From positions 32,685 through 69,462 of the forward strand of contig JAHXBS010000022.1 of assembly GCA_020054685.1 (NCBI GenBank): a stretch of 36,778 bases of DNA, given 5' to 3'. Within the stretch, counting starts at the first letter, position 1. Every line of letters starts with the position of its first letter. The DNA is from Rickettsiales bacterium (lineage in GTDB: Bacteria; Pseudomonadota; Alphaproteobacteria; Rickettsiales; UBA1997). A program made the translations under genes and the position numbers. Below are positions 1 through 9,175 of this stretch, piece after piece. Below the pieces are notes generated by a model. The model did no database searches. It was not told the origin of the DNA and saw nothing but the letters and a program-made list of their open reading frames with translations.

Positions 1-1
1 A

Positions 2-868
2 ATTATTACTCATATACATGAAGATCATATTGGAGCCATACAATATTTATGGAATGATATTGGCGTAGATGTTTATACTTCAGAGCTTGCTAAGAATTTT
101 TTAATTACAAAATTAATTGAATTTAATTTGGATAAAAAAATTCCAATAAAGGTTATTAATAATAAGAAAGACCTAAATATTGGACCATTTAACATTGAAT
201 TTATTGGACTTACCCATTCAGTTCCAGAAATGCAGGCTCTTTATATTAAAACTGACATTGGAAATATATTACATACCGGAGATTGGAAATTCGATCCAAA
301 TCCTATTATTGGAAATATCTCGCAAAAGGATAAAATAAATCAATATGGTGTAGATAAAAAAATTGATGCTATTATTTGTGATTCTACAAATTCTACTACA
401 CAGGGTCATTCAAAGTCAGAAGGAGAGTTATATTATTCACTTAAAGAAATTATAGCTAAGCAAAAAGCCATGGTGGGAGTTACCACATTCGCCTCAAATA
501 TAGCTAGAATTACCACCATTGCAAAAATAGCCACTGAGCTTAATAGAAAAGTTGTACTTGCTGGCTTTTCTTTAAGAAGACTTTATGAAGTAGGAAAAAA
601 AAGTGGCTATTTTAAAGATGATAAATGTTTTATCTCGGATAAGGAGATTAAATTTTATGATAAAAGCGAAATATTAGTGATTTGCACTGGATGTCAAGGT
701 GAGCCTCTTGCTTCTACTAGAAAAATTGCTTCCAATATACACCCTACTATTAAATTTAACAAAGGTGACTTGATGATTTTTTCATCAAAAATTATACCAG
801 GTAATGAGAAGAAAATTTATGAAGTATATGATATATTCGCCAAAAGGCAAATAGATGTTATAACATAA
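2..868 (+). pseudogene. rnj: Ribonuclease J, N-terminal part (5' end outside window, ends at premature TAA)
   Basis: RNase J is a metallo-beta-lactamase/beta-CASP ribonuclease for mRNA decay and RNA maturation. The reading frame is open from base 2, so the gene starts before the window; a TTG at 128 is only an internal codon. The first visible codons give the zinc motif HIHEDH followed by IGAIQYLW. HTGDWKFDPNP (the downstream metal Asp) and ICDSTN (beta-CASP motif A) follow. The frame stops at TAA 866-868 after DVIT. Homologous sequence resumes in the same frame on the next codon (KDHFVHVSGHP), so this is a single nonsense codon with no frameshift. This part lacks beta-CASP motifs B and C, so alone it should not be an active nuclease. 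Family identity is secure. Whether the stop is real, read through, or a sequencing error cannot be decided here. Confidence 0.9.
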
Positions 869-1504
869 AAGGATCATTTTGTTCATGTTTCTGGACATCC
901 ATATCATGATGAGCTTGTTGAGATGTATCAACTAGCTCAACCTAATATTGCAATACCAGTTCATGGGGAATTTATTCATACTAAAGTAAATGCTGAAATT
1001 GCAACAAGTCAAAATGTTCAAAAAGTTATTCAGCCTGAAAATGGCATGGTTATAAATATTGACTTTAAAGATCCAAAAATGTCATCGCAAATTGCATCAG
1101 TTCCATCAGGATATTTAGGCGTTGATGGTAAAAATTTAATAAGTCTTGATAGCCCGATTATAAAACAAAGAAAAAAATTAGCATATGGAGGAATTGTAAT
1201 AATTTCATTAAAATTAGATAAATCACTTAAATTAACCCAAAAGCCATATATTAGGGCAGTTGGCTCTTATGATTTAGAGCAAGAATTCCTTGAAGATATT
1301 ATTATTGAGGAGATTAGAAAAATTATTAAGAATAAATCTAAATCTATAGGTAATAATAAATTTAGTTTTATTAAAAAAATTAGTTCAAATAAATATAGTA
1401 ATATTGCAAATCAACTTGAAAAAGCTATTTTAGTTGTAATAAATAAAATATTTAAGGATATTATGGGCAAAAAGCCATATTGTGACTTAAAAATCTGGAT
1501 ATAA
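869..1504 (+). pseudogene. rnj: Ribonuclease J, C-terminal part (same frame, after premature TAA)
   Basis: This is the continuation of the interrupted RNase J. It begins KDHFVHVSGHP, with beta-CASP motif B (His in SGHP), then IPVHGE (motif C His), and runs to a normal-looking C-terminus (MGKKPYCDLKIWI). The first ATG in frame is at 923, after motif B, so reinitiation would give a 193-residue piece without motif B. The frame is the same as the upstream half, and the sequence shows no further decay over about 640 bases. That suggests a very recent mutation, readthrough, or a base error. The stop codon is separated by one base from the ATG of the alanyl-tRNA synthetase gene, so the two would be co-transcribed. 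Confidence 0.88.
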
Positions 1505-1505
1505 A

Positions 1506-3443
1506 ATGAGCGACCCTAAATTTAAAATTATTGCTGACCATCTTCGCTCCTCTTCGTTCTTAATTATGGATGGTATAATCCCTGGTAATGAAGGAAGATC
1601 TTATGTCTTAAGGAGGATATTAAGAAGAGCAATGCTACAAATTCATAAATTAGGTATTAATAAGCCAATAATGTATAAATATGTTGAATCCCTATCGCGC
1701 AATATGAGTCTGCATTATCCTGAACTCAACAAAAAAAAAGAATATATTCAAAATATCATTAAAGACGAAGAATTAAAATTTAGTCAAACATTATCTAATG
1801 GTCTAAAAATTATTAATGATGAGCTATTAAGTAATAATAAGAAATTAATGTCAGGATATATAGCATTTAAGCTTTATGACACATATGGATTTCCTTTAGA
1901 TTTAACTCAAGATATATTACGTGAAAATAATAGAGATGTAAATATTAATGAGTTTAATCAAGCTATGTCAATGCAAAGAGATAGAGCTAAAAGTTCATTA
2001 AATAACATTAATATTAACGATTTAGCACAATATTTTGCAAGTAAAGAAAATATAATTGGCTCTACAGAATTTACTGGCTATAATGAATTAATAAATGAAT
2101 GTAAAATAATCGATATATCAATTATAAATGGCCAGGAATTTATCATATTAAATAAGACACCTTTTTATGCTACATCAGGTGGCCAAAGAGGTGATAAAGG
2201 AATAATTACAAGTCATAAACCAAAAAATATAAAACAAGAAAAATATACTAATTATTACAAAATTTCGCAAACTAAAAAATTTGGCAATAATATTTATGTA
2301 CATATTGTTGAAACAAAAAAAGGTAATCTCAATATTGGAGATAAAGTATATGCAATGATTGATGATCAAAATAGACAGGCACTTGCCCAAGGTCATTCCG
2401 CTACTCATCTTTTACATAAGGCTTTAAAATTATTAATAGATGAAAACATCTCGCAAAAAGGATCATCTATTGAGGCACAATATTTTACATTTGATTATAA
2501 TTATAATAAGCCATTAACTAATAATGATATATATAAAATAGAGGATTTAATAAATTTTTATATTAGAAAAAATGATAAGGTAAAAACTGATATTATGAAA
2601 TTGGATAAAGCAATTAATAGAGGTGCTATTGCTATGTTTGACTCACAATATGAAGAAGATGTAAGAGTTCTTGAAATTGGAGATTCTTTAGAATTATGCG
2701 GAGGTACACATGTTGATTTTTCTGGAAATATTGGTATTTTTAAAATTATTTCTGATAGTTCAATTGCTTCTGGGATAAGAAGAATTCTTGCCAAGGTTGG
2801 ATCAAATGCATATGATTATTTAAGATGTCAAGATATCAAAACCAAAGCAATTGAAAAAGCGCTTAATATATCAATAGATAATGATTATGAAAATGACAAA
2901 TATACTAAGTCAGGATTTATTGATTCATTTTGCATTGATAATAATTTAGATTTAAGAAATGATTATAATCTTGAAAATGAATTAAATAATAAATATAATA
3001 TCAAAGGTAATGATCTAATAAAAACTATTAAGGATAAGGATAAGGAAATTGCTAATTTAAAAAAAGAATTAATAATATCAAAACTTATTACTAGGGATAT
3101 ACAAAATATATCAGATATAAATATATTATTTACTGAAATTGCAGATATAGATGTAAAACAACTTCGCGAAATTTCCAATGATATTATAAATAATAAGAAA
3201 TTTACTAAATCATCAATAATTATTCTCTATAATATATCTAATAATAAAGTTATTATTACAATTAAAATAACTAATGATTTATTAGAAAAATTCAATGCTT
3301 GCACTATATTTAAGGCAATATCACCACATATAAATGCAAAAGGAGGTGGATCTCAAGCAGATTTTGCCATGGGTGGCGGAGATAAAATAGAGGGAATTAG
3401 TAATATTAAAAATAACCTAATAAATATAATTCATGATGCCTAA
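1506..3443 (+). CDS. alaS: Alanyl-tRNA synthetase lacking the N-terminal catalytic domain
   Basis: AlaRS charges and proofreads tRNA-Ala. The 645 residues start with MSDPKFKIIADHLRSS, which corresponds to about residue 285 of E. coli AlaRS (recalled SLRVIADHIRS). The class II catalytic core with motifs 1-3 is therefore absent. What remains is the tRNA-recognition mid domain (about 1-165), the editing domain with zinc ligands H297/H301 and C398/H402 (HSATH, CGGTH), a linker, and the C-Ala domain ending in a glycine-rich GGGSQADFAMGGG. The ATG sits one base after the RNase J stop. The frame cannot be extended, because an in-frame TAA lies at 1488-1490. The end overlaps glmM by 11 bases. The open frame of 1.9 kb argues against old decay. 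It could be one half of a split AlaRS, a free-standing editing protein, a recent truncation, or an assembly join. Confidence 0.9.
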   Translation: MSDPKFKIIADHLRSSSFLIMDGIIPGNEGRSYVLRRILRRAMLQIHKLGINKPIMYKYVESLSRNMSLHYPELNKKKEYIQNIIKDEELKFSQTLSNGLKIINDELLSNNKKLMSGYIAFKLYDTYGFPLDLTQDILRENNRDVNINEFNQAMSMQRDRAKSSLNNININDLAQYFASKENIIGSTEFTGYNELINECKIIDISIINGQEFIILNKTPFYATSGGQRGDKGIITSHKPKNIKQEKYTNYYKISQTKKFGNNIYVHIVETKKGNLNIGDKVYAMIDDQNRQALAQGHSATHLLHKALKLLIDENISQKGSSIEAQYFTFDYNYNKPLTNNDIYKIEDLINFYIRKNDKVKTDIMKLDKAINRGAIAMFDSQYEEDVRVLEIGDSLELCGGTHVDFSGNIGIFKIISDSSIASGIRRILAKVGSNAYDYLRCQDIKTKAIEKALNISIDNDYENDKYTKSGFIDSFCIDNNLDLRNDYNLENELNNKYNIKGNDLIKTIKDKDKEIANLKKELIISKLITRDIQNISDINILFTEIADIDVKQLREISNDIINNKKFTKSSIIILYNISNNKVIITIKITNDLLEKFNACTIFKAISPHINAKGGGSQADFAMGGGDKIEGISNIKNNLINIIHDA

Positions 3444-4779
3444 TAAATATTTTGGTACAGACGGAATCAGAGGCAAAGCAAATCAGCATCCAATAACTGC
3501 TGAATTTGCATTAAAAATTGGCATGGCAATTGGCGTTAAATTTAATAATAAAAAATATAAACATAGAGTTGTTATCGGTAAAGATACAAGATTATCAGGT
3601 TATATAATAGAATCAGCACTAACCGCAGGATTATCCGCAATTGGTATTGATGTTTTTCTTGTTGGTCCTACTCCTACCCCGGCAGTGTCAATGCTTACTA
3701 AGTCAATGAGGGCAGATATAGGAATTATGATTTCAGCATCACATAATCCATATTATGATAATGGTATCAAAATATTTAATCATGATGGATCTAAATTAAG
3801 TGACGAAGATCAAAATGATATTGAAAATTTAATAGATCAAGATTTGACACTTTACTTATCTGGATCTAGTGACATTGGTAGAGTTACAAGAATAGATGAT
3901 GCAAGTTATAGATATATAGAATATGTAAAAAATAGCTTTTCTAAGAATTTATCATTAAAAAATTTAAGAATTATCATTGATTGTGCAAATGGTGCATCAT
4001 ATAAGGTTGCATCTCAAATTTTCTGGGAGTTAGGTGCAGATGTAATAACTATAAATAATAAACCCGATGGCTTAAATATTAACAATAAATGTGGATCAAC
4101 AGATTTAAGACATTTGTCAGATATTGTTTTACAAGAAAAGGCTGATATTGGAATTGCGCTTGATGGTGATGCAGATAGAGTAGCAATTATTGATAATAAT
4201 GGTAATGAGATTAATGGTGATAAATTAATTGCAGTTATAGCAGAAAGATTACATGATATTGGCAAACTTAATAGCGATTTAGTGGTAGCTACTAAAATGT
4301 CAAATCTTGCATTGGAAGAATATTTAAACTATATAGGAATATCTCTTATTAGAACAGATATTGGCGATAGAAATGTTGTATCATCTATGATTGATAATAA
4401 TTGTAATTTTGGCGGAGAACAATCTGGTCATATAATATTATCAGATCATGGTATTACTGGTGATGGATTAATATCTGCATTAAAAATATTAGAATATATG
4501 ATATATTATAATAAATCATCTTTTGATATAAATAATCTATTTGAGCTATATCCTCAAAAACTAATAAATATTTCATATAACTCAGATGGTTATGACCCTC
4601 TTAGTGATTCAATATTTTTAGAATATATTAATGAGCAAAATAATAAATTAGGATTCAAAGGTAGAATATTCGCTAGAAAATCAGGTACACAAAATTTAAT
4701 CAGAATATTAATTGAGTCACATGATAGTAAAATTATCGATAATATTGTAAAAGATATTAATAATATACTTAAATTATAA
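3433..4779 (+). CDS. glmM: Phosphoglucosamine mutase
   Basis: GlmM interconverts glucosamine-6-phosphate and glucosamine-1-phosphate on the way to UDP-GlcNAc, for peptidoglycan and lipid A, in the cytosol. The 448 residues match the family length. Visible motifs are the N-terminal FGTDGIRG, the phosphoserine loop SASHNP with catalytic Ser103, the metal loop DGDADR (244-249), the sugar-binding GEQSGH, and the C-terminal phosphate-binding RKSGTQNLIRI. FGTDGIRG and the SASHNP form distinguish GlmM from the AlgC-type mutase at 9781-11175. The start ATG lies inside the last codons of alaS (11-base overlap), which implies translational coupling. The gene is intact. Confidence 0.96.
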   Translation: MMPNKYFGTDGIRGKANQHPITAEFALKIGMAIGVKFNNKKYKHRVVIGKDTRLSGYIIESALTAGLSAIGIDVFLVGPTPTPAVSMLTKSMRADIGIMISASHNPYYDNGIKIFNHDGSKLSDEDQNDIENLIDQDLTLYLSGSSDIGRVTRIDDASYRYIEYVKNSFSKNLSLKNLRIIIDCANGASYKVASQIFWELGADVITINNKPDGLNINNKCGSTDLRHLSDIVLQEKADIGIALDGDADRVAIIDNNGNEINGDKLIAVIAERLHDIGKLNSDLVVATKMSNLALEEYLNYIGISLIRTDIGDRNVVSSMIDNNCNFGGEQSGHIILSDHGITGDGLISALKILEYMIYYNKSSFDINNLFELYPQKLINISYNSDGYDPLSDSIFLEYINEQNNKLGFKGRIFARKSGTQNLIRILIESHDSKIIDNIVKDINNILKL

Positions 4780-4796
4780 TATAATATTTTATATTA
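4777..4796. terminator. AT-only inverted repeat between convergent glmM and metF
   Basis: TAATATAA and TTATATTA form a perfect 8-bp stem with a 4-base loop in the 21-base gap between two convergent genes. It could work as a bidirectional terminator, but an all-A/T stem is weak and such repeats arise by chance in DNA of this composition. Position is the main support. Confidence 0.3.
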
Positions 4797-4800
4797 ATAG

Positions 4801-5694
4801 TTAGCCTCTAATTATTTTGCATATTGATTGTGTGAGCTCAGCTCTGTTTAATGTATAAAAATGAAAATTATTTATATTTTCTTTCATCATTAATCTGCAT
4901 TGCTCAATTGCAATCATTCCAGCTATAAGATTTTTTGACTCAATACTATTATCAAGAGTATTAAATATTTCACTCATCCATTTTGGAATATTAGTATGGC
5001 ACATTTTAGCGAATTTAGATACTTGCTTAAAATTTGTAACTGGTAATATACCAGGTATAATAGGAATATTTATATTTTTAGCATGGCATTTATCTCTAAA
5101 TCTAAAGAAAACATCACAATCAAAAAAGAATTGAGTAATAATTTTATCTGCACCAGCATCTACCTTTTTTTTCAAATTATCAATATCTTGGTCAAGTGAT
5201 TTAGCTTCCGGATGTTTTTCAGGATATCCAGCAACAGAAATTTCAAAATTTATACCCTCTTTTTTGAGCTCTTTTATTGCATAAACAAGATCACTAGCAT
5301 ATTTATAACTATTTTTACTATCTATATGATTATAAGAATCATTTGGAATATCACCACGAAGTGCAACTATATGCCTTACACCAATATCCCAATAATTTCT
5401 TAATATAGAATCTATTTCAGCCCTAGAAGATCCAATACATGTGAGATGAGATGCTGGACGTAAGTCAGTTTCACTAATAATTCTTGAGATAGTTTCATGG
5501 GTCATTGTTCTTGTAGAGCCACCCGCACCATAAGTAACTGAAATAAAATCAGGTGATAATGATTTTAGCTTAGTTATACTATCCCATAATTTTATATTCA
5601 TTTCTTCATTTTTAGGAGGGAAAAACTCAAATGAAAATTTTAGATTATTTCTCAGTGATAATAATTCTTCAATTTTATTGTTAAAGATTTTCAT
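4801..5694 (-). CDS. metF: Methylenetetrahydrofolate reductase
   Basis: MetF reduces 5,10-methylene-THF to 5-methyl-THF using a flavin, supplying methyl groups for methionine synthesis. The 297 residues match the bacterial MetF length. Diagnostic stretches are FSFEFFPPK with the catalytic Glu23, SVTYGAGGSTR, the ASHLTCIG strand, ALRGDIP, and DKIITQFFFD. The start lies 14 bases inside the end of proB, so the two are translated from one transcript. No methionine synthase gene is in the window. The pathway is usually missing from Rickettsiaceae, so its presence suggests a richer metabolism. Confidence 0.95.
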   Translation of the reverse strand: MKIFNNKIEELLSLRNNLKFSFEFFPPKNEEMNIKLWDSITKLKSLSPDFISVTYGAGGSTRTMTHETISRIISETDLRPASHLTCIGSSRAEIDSILRNYWDIGVRHIVALRGDIPNDSYNHIDSKNSYKYASDLVYAIKELKKEGINFEISVAGYPEKHPEAKSLDQDIDNLKKKVDAGADKIITQFFFDCDVFFRFRDKCHAKNINIPIIPGILPVTNFKQVSKFAKMCHTNIPKWMSEIFNTLDNSIESKNLIAGMIAIEQCRLMMKENINNFHFYTLNRAELTQSICKIIRG

Positions 5695-6475
5695 ATCTTT
5701 TATTAAATATTGTATAATTTATTTTATTTTTTAGCAACAATGATAGGCAATTATTATCTAAACCTGAAGTAACTATAGTAGAGCAATTACTACCTTCAAT
5801 TATTTTGGCTGCATTAATTTTAGTAATCATACCACCAGTTCCACAATTAGAAATAGATCCAGATGCCATTTTTTTGATATTATCATCAATTTCTTTAACA
5901 AATCTAATTGGCTTAGCATTTTTATTAATAGATGGATCTTCATTATAAAATCCATCAACATCAGATAATAATATTAATAATCTAGCATTTGTCATTTGAG
6001 CAATATAAGCAGATAAAGTATCATTATCACCTATTTTTATTTCATCATATGCAACTGAGTCATTTTCATTTATTATTGGTATTATATTGAGATCTAATAA
6101 TTGTTTAATTGTATTTTGAAAATTCCTTTTACGATTTATTGATTTACAGTCAGAATATGATAATAATATTTGAGAAGTAATTAGATTATTATTAGCAAAT
6201 ATATCACAATAGCTATTTATTAGATAAATTTGACCAATAGAAGCCATTGCTTGTTTTTTTTCAATAGATATATCTCTTTGCTTATATGATAATTTATCAC
6301 ACCCTAATGCAACGGCTCCAGAAGTAACAATTATAAAATGATATTTATTACTAAATAGGATTATATCTTTTGCAAGAGAGTCTAGCCAATTATCTCTTAT
6401 ATTTGAGTTATTAATAAGTAAAGATGAGCCTATTTTAATAATAATAATTTCTCTACTTAAAGATTTATGTGACAT
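5681..6475 (-). CDS. proB: Glutamate 5-kinase, short form without PUA domain
   Basis: ProB phosphorylates glutamate to start proline synthesis. The 264 residues cover only the amino-acid-kinase fold: IIIKIGSSLL at the N-terminus (phosphate-binding Lys), IVTSGAVALG, INENDSVAYDEIKIGDND (substrate site), LLSDVDGFYNEDP, and GTGGMITKINAAKII. The C-terminal PUA domain of the roughly 367-residue E. coli enzyme is absent; single-domain forms are known. proA is not beside it, since metF overlaps its 3' end instead. About 46 bases separate its ATG from the end of the OmpA-like gene, so the genes at 4801-7502 may form one transcript. Confidence 0.93.
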   Translation of the reverse strand: MSHKSLSREIIIIKIGSSLLINNSNIRDNWLDSLAKDIILFSNKYHFIIVTSGAVALGCDKLSYKQRDISIEKKQAMASIGQIYLINSYCDIFANNNLITSQILLSYSDCKSINRKRNFQNTIKQLLDLNIIPIINENDSVAYDEIKIGDNDTLSAYIAQMTNARLLILLSDVDGFYNEDPSINKNAKPIRFVKEIDDNIKKMASGSISNCGTGGMITKINAAKIIEGSNCSTIVTSGLDNNCLSLLLKNKINYTIFNKRYENL

Positions 6476-6521
6476 TTATATATTATAATAATTACTGATA
6501 TAATATTATAACATAAGACAT

Positions 6522-7502
6522 TTAAGATTCAATATTGGTTAATGCCTTTTTATTGATTATATTATTTCTATAAATTTTATTTTTTATCTGTAAAACATCA
6601 AAATCGTTAAAATTTTCATAAATGTCACTAATTAGAATAAAGATATCAACACTTCTATTTTCTTGCTTTTTTATACCATCATCAGTTACAATATCAGGAT
6701 ATTGCTCTCCAAATGCACGATAACTAATAAAATCTTCAGTAATACCATTTCTGATTAATTGCTTCTTAACTGCATTTACTCTTTTAAGTGATAAAAGCTT
6801 ATTATATATTTGACTTCCTGATCTGTCAGTATTGCCTACAAGTAATATTTTATAATTAGTATCTAATGATTCAATAAATTTTGTAAAATCTAATAATTGA
6901 GATAATGCATTTTGATTGAATTGGTGACTATTATAATCAAAATATAACTTAAAATGCTTAAAGATTGGCTCTACTTGTTTAATTGGTTTAGTTTTATCTT
7001 TCTTTAAGTCATTTTGATAATATTCTATTTCTGATATTAATTTACTAAATCTAACTCTACACCTCGCTAATTCATCTGATATATGAATTGATTTAGATTC
7101 TCTTGAAATCCAACAATCATATAAATAATTAAGATGTGCTAATTGAATTGGTATAAGTTGAACTAGGTTAGGATTTTGCATAAGATCATCTAATCTTTTT
7201 TGCATCATAATCATTAATTTAATTTGAGATTTGTCAGCTTCCCATTTAATTGGATTTTCAGGAATTATCTCCTTATTATTAATGATATTAAGCCCTTTAG
7301 AAGCAAAATATTTTGAATTTTCAATATCACCTTCCAATCTAAATTTTTTAGAAAATTCATAATATTCAAGACCTAAATATGATCTGTAATCCTTTTGCAC
7401 TTTTAGCTGAGAAGTTTTTGCTGATAATATATATAGATCATCTTTTTTTGAACAAGATGTAATGAATAAAAAAATAATAACAAATTTTACAATATTTTTC
7501 AT
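6522..7502 (-). CDS. OmpA-family outer-membrane lipoprotein
   Basis: This is a predicted outer-membrane lipoprotein that binds peptidoglycan. The N-terminus is a short hydrophobic signal with lipobox ITSC, so lipidation would be on Cys17. A helical middle region (about 25-165, with KYFASKGL and LYDCWISRES) resembles an alphaproteobacterial family placed before an OmpA domain. The OmpA-like domain spans about 184-290: FKLYFDYNSHQFN, then GNTDRSGS..YN..LSLKR with the diaminopimelate-binding Asp226 and Arg241, then ENRSVDI. At 326 residues it is longer than Pal and has the extra middle region, so I would not call it Pal. No other tol-pal genes are adjacent. It lies downstream of rho, with a 103-base gap. 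Confidence 0.85.
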   Translation of the reverse strand: MKNIVKFVIIFLFITSCSKKDDLYILSAKTSQLKVQKDYRSYLGLEYYEFSKKFRLEGDIENSKYFASKGLNIINNKEIIPENPIKWEADKSQIKLMIMMQKRLDDLMQNPNLVQLIPIQLAHLNYLYDCWISRESKSIHISDELARCRVRFSKLISEIEYYQNDLKKDKTKPIKQVEPIFKHFKLYFDYNSHQFNQNALSQLLDFTKFIESLDTNYKILLVGNTDRSGSQIYNKLLSLKRVNAVKKQLIRNGITEDFISYRAFGEQYPDIVTDDGIKKQENRSVDIFILISDIYENFNDFDVLQIKNKIYRNNIINKKALTNIES

Positions 7503-7605
7503 AGCTGAGACTAATATAGTTTTTTTATATAGTAAAATATTACTGTTTTTTTAAATATCTATATTAAACGAATATTTGAATAATATTAATGTAAATTGGT
7601 AATAT

Positions 7606-9090
7606 TTACGTATTCATTGACCTAAAGAACTCCTCATTATCTTTTGTACCATCTAGCTTTTGAAGAAGGAATTCCATGGCTTCTAGTGAGTTCATTGGAT
7701 TAACAATTCTTCTAAGCATCCAGACTTTTGATAAAGTTGCTCTATCTACAAGCAATTCTTCTTTTCTAGTTCCAGATCTTGTTATATCAATTGCAGGGAA
7801 TATTCTTTTATCAGAAATTTTTCTATCAAGAACTATTTCTGCATTACCAGTGCCTTTAAACTCCTCAAATATTACCTCATCCATTTTAGAGCCAGTTTCA
7901 ATTAATGCAGTGGATATAATGGTTAGAGAACCACCCTCTTCTATATTTCTAGCTGCCCCAAGAAATCTTTTTGGCCTTTGTAATGCATTAGAATCGACAC
8001 CACCAGTTAAAACCTTTCCTGATGATGGAATAACAGTGTTATAAGCTCTTGCAAGTCTTGTTATATTATCTAGCAATATTACTACATCTTTTTTAGCTTC
8101 TACTAATCTTCTTGCCTTTTCAATAACCATTTCTGCAAGTTGAACATGTCTATGTGCAGATTCATCAAATGTTGAACTAACAACTTCACCCTTAACGGTT
8201 CTAATCATATCTGTAACCTCTTCTGGTCTTTCATCAATAAGCAGAACTATAAGAACAATTTCTGGATTATTAGTTGTAATGCTATGAGCAATATTTTGCA
8301 TTAATGATGTTTTACCTGTTCTTGGTGGAGCAACAATAAGCGCTCTTTGTCCCTTACCAAGTGGTGTAACAAGATCAATAATTCTGGTGCTATTATCCTT
8401 ACTATTTTCATCACTTATTTCTAATTTAAGTTTCTCTTGGGGATATAGGGGTGTTAAATCATCAAATAAAACTCTATTTCTTATTTCATCTGGGGTATTA
8501 AAATTTACTTGATTAACTCTAAGTAATGCAAAATATCTTTCACCCTTTTTTGGGGCCCTTATTTGACCTTTTATGGTATCACCAGTTCTAAGGCCAAATC
8601 TCTTAATTTGACTTGGTGAAACATATATATCATCAGATCCAGGAAAATAATTAGCTTCAGGAGATCTTAAGAAACCAAAACCATCATCTAATACTTCAAG
8701 AACCCCTTCCCCAATTATAACATTATGCGGATTAATATCTGAAAAACCTTTTAAAATATGATATATTACATCTTGTCTGCCAAAATCTCCAACATTTTCA
8801 AGCTCATATTCCTTTGCAATTTTTATCAAGCACTCAGCACTTTTATTTTTTAGATCTTTTAACTCTAGAGTATCGCCCTCTTGTTTTACAGCCTCTTGGG
8901 TATTAACTTCACTTATTGATTCATCATTATTTTCATTAATATTTTTATTTTCTGAATGACTTTCGGATGGATTTTTATTATTTTTTTTAAATAATAATTT
9001 ATCATTTTTAGGTGCTCTACTTATTAAGCTACCTCCATGATTATTTTTTACAGGGATCTTTCCTGGCTTTTTTGTAAGTTTTATCTGCAT
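7606..9090 (-). CDS. rho: Transcription termination factor Rho
   Basis: Rho is the hexameric RNA-dependent ATPase that ends transcription. The 494 residues include a polar, Asn/Glu/Ser-rich N-terminal extension (about 1-75) missing from the 419-residue E. coli protein. The Rho N-domain (about 78-120) and the cold-shock-like RNA-binding domain ([18 protein letters not shown], about 127-195) follow. The ATPase carries Walker A APPRTGKT (254-261), LLIDERPEE (catalytic Glu), Walker [16 protein letters not shown], and the Q/R loops in [16 protein letters not shown]. All key residues are present. It stands 85 bases after coaE and may share its transcript or have its own promoter; I could not pick a convincing one. 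Confidence 0.97.
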   Translation of the reverse strand: MQIKLTKKPGKIPVKNNHGGSLISRAPKNDKLLFKKNNKNPSESHSENKNINENNDESISEVNTQEAVKQEGDTLELKDLKNKSAECLIKIAKEYELENVGDFGRQDVIYHILKGFSDINPHNVIIGEGVLEVLDDGFGFLRSPEANYFPGSDDIYVSPSQIKRFGLRTGDTIKGQIRAPKKGERYFALLRVNQVNFNTPDEIRNRVLFDDLTPLYPQEKLKLEISDENSKDNSTRIIDLVTPLGKGQRALIVAPPRTGKTSLMQNIAHSITTNNPEIVLIVLLIDERPEEVTDMIRTVKGEVVSSTFDESAHRHVQLAEMVIEKARRLVEAKKDVVILLDNITRLARAYNTVIPSSGKVLTGGVDSNALQRPKRFLGAARNIEEGGSLTIISTALIETGSKMDEVIFEEFKGTGNAEIVLDRKISDKRIFPAIDITRSGTRKEELLVDRATLSKVWMLRRIVNPMNSLEAMEFLLQKLDGTKDNEEFFRSMNT

Positions 9091-9175
9091 TTTATATGTT
9101 ATTAATGAATAAATTTATGATACTACAAAAGATGTGAGAAAATACATGAATTTGATTTGATTATAAAATAATTAA

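Noticed and set aside
128-130. TTG at 128 as the RNase J start
   Set aside because: The essential zinc motif HIHEDH and conserved sequence lie upstream in the same frame, so the gene begins before the window.
7676-8044. 122-residue frame antisense to rho
   Set aside because: Shadow of the conserved rho ATPase region; no start signal and no recognisable protein.
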